Source: Watersipora subatra
Taxonomy: Eukaryota > Bryozoa > Gymnolaemata > Cheilostomatida > Watersiporidae
Direction: 5' to 3'
Length of the DNA stretch: 64,000 bases
Assembly (NCBI RefSeq): GCF_963576615.1
Contig: NC_088712.1
Location: 17,591,527 to 17,655,526, forward strand
Under the pieces are notes generated by a model. That model had not been told where the DNA came from. It ran no database searches and saw only the letters and a program-made list of their open reading frames with translations. Both the position numbers and the translations under genes were made by a program. Every line of letters begins with the position of its first letter. Within the stretch, counting starts at the first letter, position 1. Positions 1 to 11,434 of the stretch are shown here, piece by piece.

Positions 1-1506
1 TGATTGCTAAAAACAGTAACATTATTTATTACTTTTTATGCTACTAACTATCCAATTAATAACTAAACTAAAAATAACCTGAGTAGCTGAAAATTTATTA
101 AAAAATTATCTAAGGAAAAAAATTAGTTTATTGTTTATGAGTAATGATTGGAGAGACTAACATTCTGTTGTCGTATATTCAGGATACAAAAATACTATTG
201 TCTAGATCAGTGGTTCCCAACCTTTTTTTTGCTTTTACCCCTTTGGAAAATTTTCAAATACAATGTCCCCCCTTGGAAAATGTGAATTGTGAACCTAAGC
301 TATATTGTATTCACTAAAACCATTACACAGGTACATATATGTAGGTCAGCAGCATATATGCATGTGTTTATTTGTTAAATAACTGAGAGTAGCATATATA
401 GTAATAATTCATGTCAACATTATTGTTATTCCGGTACACTCAACTGGTGTGGGGTGAGATTATGAATTTTAATGAGACCCATCCTGCTGATGCCTCTGTG
501 CAAGTTTACACAAATCAGGCTTTTTTTATAATGCATATCTCAAGTCACTCTCAACGTCAAGTCGATTTCTTTTCTCATTTTCAAAGTGCAGCATTGATGA
601 AAATCCTACTTCGCGTAGGTGTGCACAGCTAAATGGCTTCAGAACCTTTGTTGCCTTTTCAGCAATGAGTAGAGAAAGGTTTCTTGCTGAGAGCCAAAAC
701 TGGTCAATAGACATTGATCTGAGATGATCTTTCACTGCAGAAATGTTGACCAACTAAACAAACTCCTATTGTAGCTCCTCTGGAATTTTTTCAACAGCGC
801 GTTGAAACAGATTTCGTGTGATATTGAGTGTCTTTTTTTTCTGAAGGTAGCTCAAGGAAGTAGCATTCAAATTATGTTATGATATCAGACAGGTGTTCAG
901 TAATGGTTGCCACTAGACCAATAGGAGCAGGTTTTGTTTTCCGATAATTCAGTGAGTGTGGGAAAGAATGCCATGTTCCCAGTGCAGGTTCGTGTATGCC
1001 ACAGTACCAGCTTTGCTTTGAAAGCATCAATGCTGTTACATGTATGAAAGGCAAGGACATGATGATTGCTCTCTTGTAACATCAAGCTCAACTTGTTTAG
1101 CCAGACAAATGTATCAATCAGGGATGCAGTCTCAAATACATAGTTATCAGCTTTTATGTCTGCTAAAAGTTCATGCTGGCCTTTACTTTGAAGAAATTTC
1201 ATAACCTCGGACATAGCTCAAAGAGCCTACCTAACATGTTTCTCTTGGACAACCACTTCCCTTCAGTAATAAATAACAAAATTGTAATTACGAAATCACT
1301 TTCAGAACATAGTGCTGAGAATAATTTGGTATTTAGTGCTGATGCTTTGATGTAATTCAAAACTTTTATGGTCACATCCAAGTTTGATTTCAACCCTTGT
1401 GGAAGAGTTTTTAATGCCAATGCTTTGCGGTGAATGAAGCATTGCCCTCCTTCTATATCAGGGTTCTTCTCTTTGTTCTGTTTTACAAAGCCTGACCTAC
1501 ATTCTA

Positions 1507-1778
1507 ACATAGCAGGTGCTCCATCAGTGCATAACATAGCAGGTGCTCTATCAGTGCATACACTTATTACATAGCAGGTGCTCTATCAGTGCATACACTT
1601 ATTACATAGCAGGTGCTCTATCAGTGCATACACTTATTACATAGCAGGTGCTCTATCAGTGCATACACTTATTACATAGCAGGTGCTCTATCAGTGCATA
1701 CACTTATTACATAGCAGGTGCTCTATCAGTGCATACACTTATTACATAGCAGGTGCTCTATCAGTGCAAACACTTGTT
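1507..1778. repeat. 35-bp minisatellite made from the transposase CTDGAPAM segment
   Basis: A unit beginning acatagcaggtgctctatca starts at 1534, 1569, 1604, 1639, 1674, 1709 and 1744, an exact 35-bp period. A shorter related copy starts at 1507. On the minus strand each unit encodes the hAT motif CTD(G/R)APAM, which carries the second catalytic aspartate. The 1507 copy has the family glycine and the array copies have arginine. Because 35 is not a multiple of three, the array also breaks the transposase frame. Near identity between units implies recent expansion compared with the decayed host transposon. Confidence 0.95.
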
Positions 1779-2154
1779 AACTTATTACACTTATTCTCCC
1801 AACCTAATTCGGCCTTTTTAATGAAATTTTCAAATATTTTCAACACATCTCTTGCTGAAGTTGTTCTAAGCAAAGGCTGAAAAAACAAAAAACTCTTCTT
1901 CAATGGATGTGTCATGCACATATCTACCATACACCAATAGCTGGGAAAGACTGGCAACATCAGTTGACTCATCAAGTTGTATGGCCCAAAATGGGGATGC
2001 TTTAATCTTAGCAACTAATTTCTCTTCAATATTTGCTGCAATATCATCAATGCGTTGCTGTCGGATGGTGGGAAGTCTTGAAATTTTTGCCCAGCTGGTT
2101 TTCCAAGTACAATTGATGTGCAGTCTAACATAGTGCTGGATAACGATTCGAGTG

Positions 2155-2742
2155 CATTCAGTTTTTCGATAGTTGTTCTCTCTTGGTTTATCGATTCAGA
2201 AGGAGAAGAGAACTGCGTATGAACCGAATTTTACATCACGATTCGATTCAGTGTTTGCGCATGCCCACGCAGCAGCTTCCTAAACAAAGTTTCGTGAAAG
2301 CATTGATCGGTCAGCAAATGTGTTTAGAGTTTTTTCATCCAAATTGTAGCAATAGTCTTGACTCTTGCCAAATTAACTCATGTGATGTTTTGTAGTTAAG
2401 AGAGTTATATTTGTAATATCTTATTATGGTATTAATCTTCATTGATTGTATTTGGCCTGAGAATATTGTAATTTGTTTATTTATATTTATTCAATAGTTT
2501 TTAAATTAATTAATTTGATGTTGATTCATTAAATTTTAAAAAGGATAGCATTTTTCAAATTGTATTGGTTAATTAATATTAATATAATTGAAAATGTGAC
2601 CCTTACTTAAAAGTTTTTTGCAAATATTAATTATTAGTTTACTATTTATTAATAAATATACAAATCTCGGTTCGATGCGGTTCATAATGCCCATCTGAGT
2701 AAACAGAAGTAACAAATGAAGATTCGGTTTCATTCAGTTTTT
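2155..2742. other. Possible insertion inside the hAT transposase, flanked by a 12-bp repeat
   Basis: The 12-mer cattcagttttt occurs at 2155-2166 and again at 2731-2742. Recognisable transposase sequence lies on both sides, but the about 576 bp between has no transposase similarity that I can see and is very AT-rich in its second half. This fits an insertion with a target duplication, though no terminal structure was recognised. An alternative is simple sequence decay of the transposase linker. Confidence 0.4.
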
Positions 2743-3879
2743 AGGAGAAAACAACTCTGAAATTGAATGCATAAGGCAGGTAGACATCGAACAGCTCTAG
2801 TCTAACATACATGGCTTGATCAGGGTCTCTCTTATTGTGTGTGGTTTTTAAACAGAGCAATACGGTATTAAACAGTGGATGAAGCTGTAATAAGTGCATT
2901 ACTATGAGCATAGAGATCTCCACTTGCATCAAGTCTACTTTTTTTTACTTGCTGCTCTTTGGACTAAAAGTAATCCCAGTCATTCTCAGCTAGTGTGGGG
3001 TGAATTTTTTGCGAGTGTTGCTTCAACTGAAAGTGTCTCATGAATTAATTTGAGAAAGTTCTCAGGCATATCACACATTGCAGTAGCCGAAGATCGTTTT
3101 TCATAGATGTAAGATACGAAAACCCATAATCCGAGTAACTCTCAGTGTAGGTTTGTTTCTTTTCCTTTGACATCTTGAACTAATTAGTAGATGTAAAAAC
3201 AAAGCAGTGGCTGAAAATATTATAAACGATCTAGTACATGTTTGTACAATAATAATAATCTGTGACAGGATTAATATTTTTTATTTGATCTACTACTATA
3301 GATGCATGATTATGTGACATATTTACAGAAAAGCAAGTAAGACAACATGAGTGATAATAGGAAACAATAATGTGAACATATATGTAATTACACTTGTACA
3401 AAGTATCTTGCAGATTTTTTTCTTTTACATGTGATGCAGTAGTTGATAAGTGAGTGTGTCCTTGTGTCAAATACATGTGCAAAGTGAGCAGCATAATGTC
3501 AAACTAAGCATTAGTTTGACCTTAGTTATTAAGGTGATTAATTATGGTCATGCTGGCTTATGGGAATTTTTCCAAATTGTTGGCAAACATTTACAATACC
3601 TACATGCAGACTGTATTAGAATGAATGTACAGTAAAAGGTACTTGGTCTACTGCCCCAGCCAGAATATACATGTAATAGAAGAAGAATGAGAACAGAAAA
3701 CACCTCTAGGATTTTGTTAAGGCTTCAAAGCGCGTTCACAAAATGCAAAATTATAAAAACTAAAATCTCCCCCTTTAAAATACCAAACTCTCCGCTGGCG
3801 GGAATTCTTCCCAGGTTGGGAACCACTGGTCTATATGTTCAAAAAATAAAGGAGCGCAGCTAAGTAAGCCATTTAGTTA

Positions 3880-4177
3880 GAATGCTGAATGATAAACAAA
3901 AAGAAATAAACTGCAATTTAAGTTATCAGCTTTCAAGTGAGCAACAGGCTGTCCACTTATCAGACTTTAGCATTGCAGTTAACCAACCCCATGCAAATTC
4001 CGTCAGTTGCCATTATGTGAATTAGCTTCAAACATGTTATGTTTGCAAGTAGTTAGTAACAATGAGGTATGCAAAGCATTGCGCTATACAATATTAATAC
4101 AGGATATAACATGTACAAAATGTTTGTAACACCAACTTATATTTACAGATATTTACAGTATATAACATAGTGACTTA
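3880..4177. repeat. Copy of an old dispersed duplication (also at 26.73 and 51.8 kb)
   Basis: The stretch containing 'tatgcaaagcattgcgct' near 4071 and its upstream neighbourhood recurs in the same orientation at about 26,730-26,880 and inverted at about 51,740-51,890. No coding potential was seen. It marks the oldest visible layer of segmental duplication, because here it lies outside the palindrome. Confidence 0.65.
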
Positions 4178-4982
4178 TTAACCCTTTAGCGACCGGGCGC
4201 TTTTGGCTGGAAATTCCCCAGCGCACCAGAGCATAATATGCTCTGGTGCGCTGGGGAATTTCCAGCCAACCAGGAATCAGACAACTTGCCATAGTATATT
4301 ATACTATGGCAATTTGAGTCTTCAACACAACTGCGAAAAAACTGCATGAACTTTTATCAAAATTGAGCTAGATACACAAATTAACATGCATACGAATGCT
4401 AAGAAATTGTTCTACAAGCTGATACTTTTTTATGTAGGTAGCTTGCAATTGCTTACTTGCCAAAGTCTCAATTCGTTGAAGATACCAGTTTTTAATTTTT
4501 GTACGTTATTTTCAATTGTATTTTATAATTCATAAAAGCAATTGACAATGTTGTATAAATAATACTTGCATGGATTCATGTGTCCCCAACAATTTGCAAA
4601 AAAATTTTGTCGTCCAAGAGCAGTGAAAGCGGAGTTATGAGCTTCGATGTATAGGGGGAGCGCCACTCGAAATGCTCGTGACGCCATGCCCATAAGCAGC
4701 GCAAGACAGTAACCCAATATGGTTGCTCAAACTTTGGTGCAAATTGGCGCAAAACTGCAAACGAATATGCATCTGAAAGCTGAGATATTTTCCTGTAGAA
4801 TGAGATTTTTTCCTCAACACAGCTTGCGAAAACTTTGCAGCTAAAGATCTATATATACGCAGTTACGATTTTTGGCTCTGAATGTTTATGCATTTCTTGA
4901 AACTATAGATTTATGCTATTTATGTTACACTTTTGCATATAAAATCATTGCACAGATTCATATGTGCCGCAGCAAAGGTTAA
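4178..4982. mobile_element. TTAA-flanked non-autonomous DNA transposon (piggyBac-like MITE)
   Basis: TTAA is present at both boundaries (4178-4181 and 4979-4982). The inner ends are imperfect inverted repeats: CCCTTTAGCGACCGG on the left, and CCGCAGCAAAGG on the right, whose complement is CCTTTGCTGCGG. TTAA duplication with CCCTTT ends is the pattern expected of piggyBac-like elements. The ends resemble those at 40,777-41,204 (CCCTTTCGCTGCG). There is no transposase-like reading frame in the 0.8 kb. A perfect 31-bp-arm hairpin lies just inside the left end. Confidence 0.65.
4205..4267. repeat. Perfect 31-bp-arm hairpin
   Basis: Bases 4205-4235 and 4237-4267 are exact reverse complements around a single base at 4236. 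The arm starts ggctggaaattccccagcgc. It is GC-rich in an AT-rich background and sits 23 bp inside the left end of the TTAA element. Such arms extrude readily and could form a stable RNA hairpin if transcribed. Confidence 0.95.
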
Positions 4983-5917
4983 CTGGTTGTGTGCAAGAAG
5001 AGTTAAGTCGTGAGCCTATATTCACACATTTGTTGAAGCAGCAAAAGACAGGAAGCAACATTTATTATGAGCAGAAACAGCAAATCATGGACTGCTAGTT
5101 TGCAGAACAATATGAGAACTAAACTCTTTGATGAGACTGCTGCTCTGAAGATGGCAGTGTGCAACAAATACAGCACACCAATGCACAACGAATGCAATGG
5201 ATTAGCGAATGTAAGTACAAAAGCTAACAATACAAAGCAGTGAAGCATTTGCAGAAACTTAATGAAATACCATTTGTAAATAAATTTATTTAGCATGGTA
5301 AGGATCAAAACGTGACTCGCACAAAGATATTCCACAAGTTACTCTGCTACCAGTGTCTTCAGCTTGCTCTTGCTCGTCGGCGGTGAATACAGACAACTTG
5401 TGCACATAGCCAGAGACAGCAAAAGAAAGCAAATAACTCAATTCAAAAGTTAGGTCTGTTAGATGGAATATACTGCCTGAAGCTGAGCCATCATTTCCAA
5501 TCCAGCAAGCTTTCATTTACAGATAAATTAATCAGGCAGAAAAACAGGATAGAACCACTCACATGTCATGGCAAAAACATTTTCTTACTTGAACAACTTA
5601 TTGCCAGCACAGTCTTCAAAATTGTATGTGAAGTGTAAACTTGCTTCTAATTTTATTTCTAGTTTTAATTTGATTAAAAATCAGCATAGATAATAAAGGA
5701 ATGTTGAGCAGTAAGGCAATATAGTAGGCTTTTTGAGAATACCTGTATGCACAACTTAACAAACAACTCGTCAAATATCTATCATCAACTGGCTCCGAAG
5801 CATCGCAATGTTTTTAACGGCAATATTTATTCATTTCGTTAAATATAACAGTTATAATGGCCGATGTTATAAAAAGCTTTAAGTAATAAAAACACTTACT
5901 TGTTTAAGAATTCGAAC
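4983..5917. other. Intergenic stretch with no supported gene
   Basis: Only short open frames without recognisable domains were seen on either strand (for example a 110-residue hydrophobic minus-strand frame at 5003-5335). It may include an intron or downstream exons of the acidic open frame at 5918-6181, but no exon could be established. Confidence 0.5.
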
Positions 5918-6181
5918 TTATACTCCTGCCAAGCTGTCATCAAAATGTAATTCTTTTAGTTTTAAATCTGCTCCTCTTCGATATCCGTCATTATTCCCTG
6001 TTTTAACGCCGGCCGTTTCAGTCTCACTTTCGCAATCCAATTCACTCTGTTGATTTTCTTTTTTACTTTCATCCTCTTCCTCACATTTTTCTGCTCTAAA
6101 ATCTTCTTCTTCACTTTCAAACCAGTCGGTATCTTCCTCTAAACAAATCTTTTTAGCAGCGCTTGAAATATCACGCCCGTT
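5918..6181 (-). CDS. Hypothetical acidic protein or first exon
   Basis: An open frame of about 87 residues from the ATG at 6181 (MNGRDISS...); an upstream in-frame ATG at 6214 is also possible. It is rich in Glu, Asp, Ser and Lys, with a strongly acidic run of residues (WFESEEEDF, CEEEDESKK) and no hydrophobic segment. Composition and codon use look more coding-like than most open frames here. A GTAAGT-like donor (acaag|taagtg) lies just downstream near 5895, but the frame closes at a TAA before reaching it. A GC-richer stretch upstream (6360-6450) could hold a promoter. I do not recognise the family; acidic N-termini are common in nuclear proteins and in some transposases. It could be a real first exon or a chance frame. 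Confidence 0.35.
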   Translation of the reverse strand, partial: NGRDISSAAKKICLEEDTDWFESEEEDFRAEKCEEEDESKKENQQSELDCESETETAGVKTGNNDGYRRGADLKLKELHFDDSLAGV

Positions 6182-6599
6182 CATGATGATCAGCTTTCCA
6201 TAAAGAACGATCAACTTCTGTCAACCTGTTCTTTTTGCACATGCATATTAGGGACTAATTATAGCCTCAAAATAGTAGTATGATATCTTTTAAAACTCCT
6301 CAAATTATTAATTAAAAATTTTAGTGCCGTTTTTAAAATAAATAAATGAATTTAAAAAATACATATCGAAGACTCAGATCTGACGGGCATTCACGGGTTT
6401 TGTGCGCTGAGACTGCACTCTCATCACGTAAATTTACGGAAACGGTTTGGAAAAAGGTTAAAGGCAGTAAGTGAAACATACAAATATCTACAGGATATTT
6501 CATTACCAGAGCCTTTGCAGTATCTATGGATATACTGTAAAATCTCTAATTCAACACCACCTCCATTTGGCATTCGCCTTAACATTCTTTGACCTTTAC

Positions 6600-7460
6600 G
6601 AACCCATAATATTAAATGCGTTGCGACATGACTGCATTACGTCACGACGCAACGCAAATGGCCGTGTTGGTTAAATAAGCTGAAAGGGGTATTTATGAAT
6701 TTTGCTGAAAGAGATGTTGAAGGAAACGAGGCAACTACCACAAAGATATAAAGTTAAGAAACAATGCATTTATAGCAAAAATAACTTATCATCACAATAG
6801 AACAGTAGTACGATTGCAGTGGGCACAGCAACAACTATATTTTCATGTAGTTTCGCGGCTCATTTCTTCTCTCATGATTACAATAATTGCGGCAAAGTTA
6901 GTATGAATGTTCACAGTTATCTACTTCTGCTGGTGGTAAAACAAATATTTTACTCTGAAAATTCAAAGAACAGCAGCAGACTCACAAAACCAACCAGCCG
7001 ACCTTGAGGAAATGTGTTAGGCTTCTCTTTGAAAATACATGTATGTAGATAAATCAATATTTCAACTAGTATTATTTCCATATGTATATGAGAAAGTGAC
7101 TGCATACATTGTGAAAAGCTATCCCAGCCCTCAATATGTGCCCAAAGGCATAACTATTGACATTTTGACCCTTTGACAGGGTAAAAATAACTGGCTTAAC
7201 TATTGATCAAAGGGACCTTTGCTCAATTTTCCTGGTGCAATGCAAAAGTAAATTCCTTTGACGCTGTTTTAAAACTTAAAGCTATTCCATAAACATACAA
7301 GACCATCTAATACAATGTATTTTAACATAATGATATTATTTTAATTTTGTTACAAATTTATGAATCATGTTGTTTACCCAGATTTTAACACTGAACTTGT
7401 GTCTCGGATTCCTTTATTTGGCTGCCTGCAGTTACTGTAGAGAGACAGTCCAACTACACC
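6600..7460. repeat. Old dispersed duplication, copy 1
   Basis: Blocks such as cagcaacaactatattttcat (6826 on), 'catatgtata' plus 'gaaagtgactgcatac' (7079 on), 'ggcataactattgacat' (7146 on) and 'ggctgcctgcagt' (7420 on) recur in the same order at 10,250-10,800. Parts recur in the left palindrome arm at 27,040-27,250 and 29,440-29,520. No reading frame is conserved between copies, so this is non-coding duplicated sequence. Confidence 0.65.
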
Positions 7461-9249
7461 CAATAGCACACAATATTAGACAATAAGTATCTGGTATTGT
7501 CTGTTTAGAAAATAAGTGAGCACAGCTAAATAGGCCATCTAATTAAAATGATGAGTGATAAACAAAAAGGATGCATATACTGGCATCTTTGAGAGTTGAT
7601 GTTTATCAAGCTAGACTATGAGTCCATCTCTCTTCCCGGAAATGTTGGAATATTTTACATAGAAACTTGTTGTTTGAATATTTTGATTATTTGCAAACCT
7701 CCAATTGTAATATGCTAGTTAAGCTACTTGCCCTAGCCTAATGACTGAAGCACTCACTAAAAAGACTAAGTTGCTATAATGCTATAATCCATTAACGGGT
7801 CAACCTGCTTTCCAATAGTTTACAAGCTGAAGTAAGAAGGCTCAGTTTTCACCAGCTGAGACAAGTTATAAGCTGCTGGGTGCTGCCCACGGATACATCA
7901 TCTCCAGGTTCACAACAAATATGTACACCAATAAAAAAGTAATGAAATGTCAGGGGTACACAGCTTCTATAATACTCTAGTGTGAACGATATCTAATTCA
8001 TTCTGTGGGTTAATCTATCATTTTACAATTGAATCTTTTTAGCAGTATCATCTAACTACCGCACTAACCCAGTATTTACAAAATTTTCAAATTAGAAGGA
8101 ATGAAGCCTTCTTGCAAATAAATTACCAAGCCATAGACTTTGTTTATATTGTTAGAAATGAAATAAAATACTTTTTAGCTAATGACAGTTAGGTGCAACA
8201 AGCCGAACAATTAAATACCGAGTGATTTAAATAATTTACTACCTTTTACATGAAGTGGTTTGCAGGAGGTATGGTAAAGTTTCAACCAGTTACCACAAAT
8301 GAAATATAGTGCTGTCAGTGATTTCTGATACTGCAGAAACATTATAAAACCACATTTAGTATTGGTTACTAGGTGTGATTTTATGTTCATGGCATAGAGA
8401 GATTGTGTGATTATTGGTAATGCATTCCCTTCATGACATTTGACAAAGATTTGCTATAACAGTCATGGTGAGAGGCTGAAAGAAGAGGGTGGTTCATATG
8501 GGATTAAAACTCAAAACTTTTAGTTTAACAGTCTAACTCTCTAAATACTGAACTAATCATTATCATATCAGAATATGTGTATGTATATCTATTACACCCG
8601 AAAATCACTTGTAGCAAAATAGACTACGAAATGTACTTGTTACCAAAAATATGGTAAATGAGGTCATGTAACATCTGAGTCAGATGTGGTTCATTGACAG
8701 TGCATAAAGGATTAAGTGAGAATGCATTTTCAGTGGCTATATAATAAGTCAAAGAACTTCATAAATATTCTAAAACTTTTAGGCTAAGGTAACTGAATGC
8801 TTTCTTAGTACCAAAGCCATTCAGAGTATGCTGAATTATTTCTTAGGATTTATTTGAAGGCCATCAATAGAGGGATTAACATGTCAGTAATAATAGTTCG
8901 GATGCGCACAATCATAAATGAAGTTTTTGTTCCCTTTCTGTGATAAGCTTTCGATATTTTGTCTTGTGTATCCTAAAGTGTTTCATAGCATTCCAGAGGT
9001 TTTTTAGTTAAAATGCGCAATAAGCTAGAGAAGATTATATATTGTAATTTGTCTGCAATAAGCTAATAAGTCATGTTTAGCAGCCGAAAAGTAGTCATGG
9101 CAGACATAATGTATGTAATCTGCTTACACAAATATTGACTTGACAGAACAACCACCACAAAGGTTAAAAGTCATATTGTTTATGAACTTAGTAGATGTTT
9201 ACAGCTGATGTATGTGAAAGTTCTCTACAATTCAGTGACTGCTGGCTAG
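7461..9249. other. AT-rich stretch, nothing recognised
   Basis: No open frame above about 60 codons, no inverted termini and no tandem array were noticed on either strand. It may be intronic or intergenic. Confidence 0.5.
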
Positions 9250-9870
9250 TTAAGCTCAAATGAACAGCCAATTATTTGTCCAAAACCGTACCGTAAACTT
9301 TAAGTTTTATCTTTACTTTCTTAAGTAATGTATTGTAAGTATGCCACAGTAATAGGTCAAGTGTGACAGTGTTAATAATGATAGATGAGTCATTGGAGAG
9401 CATAGGTGAACTTCAATAAAAAATCTTATTCTTAAAATGGCTGCAGTTATCAATACTTTATGCAGAGCTGGTGCGACTCCACAAACAACAATCTTGATAT
9501 TGATAGAACATATTTTAGTACTTTGCTACAATGATGCAACTATTAGAATCAAAGCCAACTACTACAAAAACAACAGCACAGATTTGCCATTATGCTTGCT
9601 TGCTCCCATGCTATTGCATAGATGAATACAGCTGACCCCTCTGGCTGAGTGATAGAGTTATAGTTACATTGGCCTTAAATAATGGTGTCAAATAGCTATG
9701 TGAAAAACTTGATAAGCACCACCTACCGAGGCATGTTCAGCCACTGATAATGGGACAATAGATCAAACTTCTGGTTAGAGTGAGATGGAGAGATTTTGTA
9801 TATAAAGTCAGTAAATAGTATTAACAATTTACTTAGTCTAGTAGTATAGGCCTACTATATAAATTGCAAA
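9250..9870. repeat. Old duplication paired with 24,440-25,520
   Basis: Shared ordered landmarks include 'aatgtattgtaagtatg' (9326) against 'agtgtacggtaagtatgg' (24,472), and 'atggctgcagttatcaatac' (9437) against 'atggttgtagttatcaatac' (24,573). The later tail ends with a 'gagagatt' and 'gtaaatagta' block in both. Both copies lie on the plus strand. The 62-residue open frame at 9437-9625 is interrupted in the other copy, so it is probably not a gene. Confidence 0.65.
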
Positions 9871-10249
9871 TACTATATACACTGTAGAGTATTTATAGTG
9901 TACATAGTGTCAAGTTAAGTCAAGAGAGATATTTGCTACGTAGTATTTACAGCTTATAGAAAATCAACAACTCGCTTAGAATCTTCACTGCTCTGATAGC
10001 CCCGTGTATGCTACAACAATACTGTATGAGCAAGCTTTAAAACTGTAGGAATTGTTAGAATTTTAATAAAACCCTACACTTGGGAAGTCTTGTGATGGGC
10101 CCTGGAAAATTTAGGTAATTCCACTTTCCTTGGAGTTTTGTATAGTATTTGGAAGTTCCTAAAAGATGCATTTTTCAAAACTAGACAACTGTACAATTCC
10201 CAAATCCCAGTTACATAGCAATGACAGTAGGCATAACACTACAATACAT

Positions 10250-10800
10250 TTAGATCAGTAGTGCAATGGCTACAAGCACAGCAACAACCATATTGTCATA
10301 TGGTTTTGCGACATATACATATGGTTTGCCATATGTATGTGAAAGAGTGACCGCAAACAGCCTGAAATTATATTCTAAGCCCTAATAATTTCACAAAGGT
10401 GTAACTATTGACATCTTTACTTATTGAAATGCCCAAATTAACTCACTTACTATCGATCAAAGGTACTAATGCTAAATAATTTCTACGGCTGTGTTGGGTT
10501 TGAAACAGCTTATTTTCTTGGAGCATTCCAGAATTCTTAGTGCAATGCATTGCACGAATTGCAATGCATTCCATGAATTGCAATGCATTGCATTACAATA
10601 TCTTTAAAGTTGCATTAAAAATTAAAATGATTCAATAACCATGCAACAATGTACAACTTATACAATGTAGTATAGCTTAATGACATCATTATGTAAAATT
10701 ATAAATCATGTTTTTTACCCAGAGTTTAACACTCATTTCGTGACACAAATTTCTTTCATAGGCTGCCTGCAGTGGAGAGACAAATGTGCATCTCTTCCGT
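10250..10800. repeat. Old dispersed duplication, copy 2, with a short ATGCAAT-type array
   Basis: This matches 6600-7460 in order and orientation. Inside it, at about 10,535-10,600, the palindromic core gcaatgcattgc is repeated four times with short spacers, a local array not seen in the other copies. No coding potential was seen. Confidence 0.65.
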
Positions 10801-11225
10801 GAGCACCCAACTATAAAAGTTAATTTCAGAGTAGTCCATTTCTCCAGCCACCAGAAGCAGCTGGCTCATCACAATGTTGATTCCTTATGAAAACACTGCT
10901 GGTCCACAAAATAGTAGTATGATAGAGACTCCTATGATGTATACATGTATTTCCTACACCGTAGGTTCCAGATAACATAAAGAGTTTATGTGAAGTTTTT
11001 GCTTTGTATAACATAAAAGTTCCGTGTAACGTACAGTACTAATTCCAATGTTTTTTCAAATTTCATTTGAACGTTAATTTATCTCGCTTTACTTGCAAAG
11101 GAAAAAATTACATGCGTATGGCATTATACCTATTATATAAACAACATTCACAACAATGTAGTTCATTGTGATATATCGTAAAATGTGTCAACAAAATGGA
11201 GAATATGGTAGCCATGCATGATTAG

Positions 11226-11434
11226 CTAACTCTGCCCCTTTTCTTTATTTACACACAAATTTTTCTTGATCTTCTCTGTCACTCGGCTTTTCTTTTGGTA
11301 GTCTGAATTTTTATCGGTGGCCGAGTCTTCATCAGTATCTCGCAGGCTTGGTCTCACAACCGTGGTGGCCAGGAGGTGTATTGCTACAGCCTTGATCACA
11401 GTGCTCTGATATTACACTCTCTCCAGTGGCTAAA
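11226..11434 (-). pseudogene. Candidate decayed exon, family unknown
   Basis: On the minus strand a splice-acceptor-like 'ctttgtttag' precedes about 30 open codons rich in Cys and Gly (ISEHCDQGCSNTPPGHHG). These close at a TGA near 11,335. The overlapping frame is open for about 60 codons up to a TAG near 11,226 and ends in a charged segment (KKSRVTEKIKKN). Two overlapping coding-like frames with one crossing point look like an exon with a frameshift. GC content is raised against its surroundings. I do not recognise the domain, and it could be chance. Confidence 0.3.

Larger units (their letters stand above)
526..3173 (-). pseudogene. ZBED5-like hAT transposase pseudogene
   Basis: Read on the minus strand, the likely start is the ATG at 3173-3171. 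A BED-type zinc finger follows (QCVIC, then two His about 20 residues on), with a TAA inside it near 3045. Residues resembling the family's 'YRIA..K.PHT' segment lie near 2850. The RNase-H-like core starts near 2090 and contains LDESTD (1959-1976, first catalytic Asp), CTDGAPAM (around 1509-1531, second Asp) and ITEGKWLSKR (about 1235-1275, catalytic Glu). The hATC dimerisation region, with IDQFWLSARN and VLKPF, occupies 526-753. All three catalytic residues survive, but stops, frameshifts, the inserted block at 2155-2742 and the minisatellite at 1507-1778 prevent a continuous product. In hAT elements this enzyme would cut and paste the element. The family call rests on motif order and spacing recalled from ZBED5-type proteins. 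Confidence 0.88.
208..3828 (-). mobile_element. hAT-superfamily DNA transposon (ZBED5/Buster-like), decayed
   Basis: The ends are inverted repeats. The left begins CAGTGGTTCCCAACCT and the right ends AGGTTGGGAACCACTG. They are flanked by 8-bp direct repeats, gtctagat at 200-207 and gtctatat at 3829-3836, which differ at one base. An 8-bp duplication with CAGTGGTTC-type ends is the hAT signature. The minus strand carries remnants of a ZBED5-like transposase from the BED zinc finger to the hATC dimerisation domain, so this is a nearly full-length but dead autonomous copy rather than a MITE. It has been further altered by a 35-bp minisatellite (1507-1778) and by about 0.6 kb of foreign sequence near 2155-2742. 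Confidence 0.9.

Noticed and set aside
1507..1778. CRISPR-like array
   Set aside because: Units are contiguous tandem copies without variable spacers, in a eukaryotic transposon.
1683..1880. Repetitive plus-strand peptide (CIHLLHSR-type repeats)
   Set aside because: Product of the 35-bp minisatellite, antisense to the transposase.
2660..2690. tRNA-like box B (ggttcgatgcggttc) suggesting a SINE or tRNA gene
   Set aside because: No matching box A, no cloverleaf and no poly-A or repeat tail could be found around it.
5003..5335. 110-residue membrane-like protein on the minus strand
   Set aside because: Hydrophobic by AT-rich composition, no domain, no conserved copy and no clear splice context.
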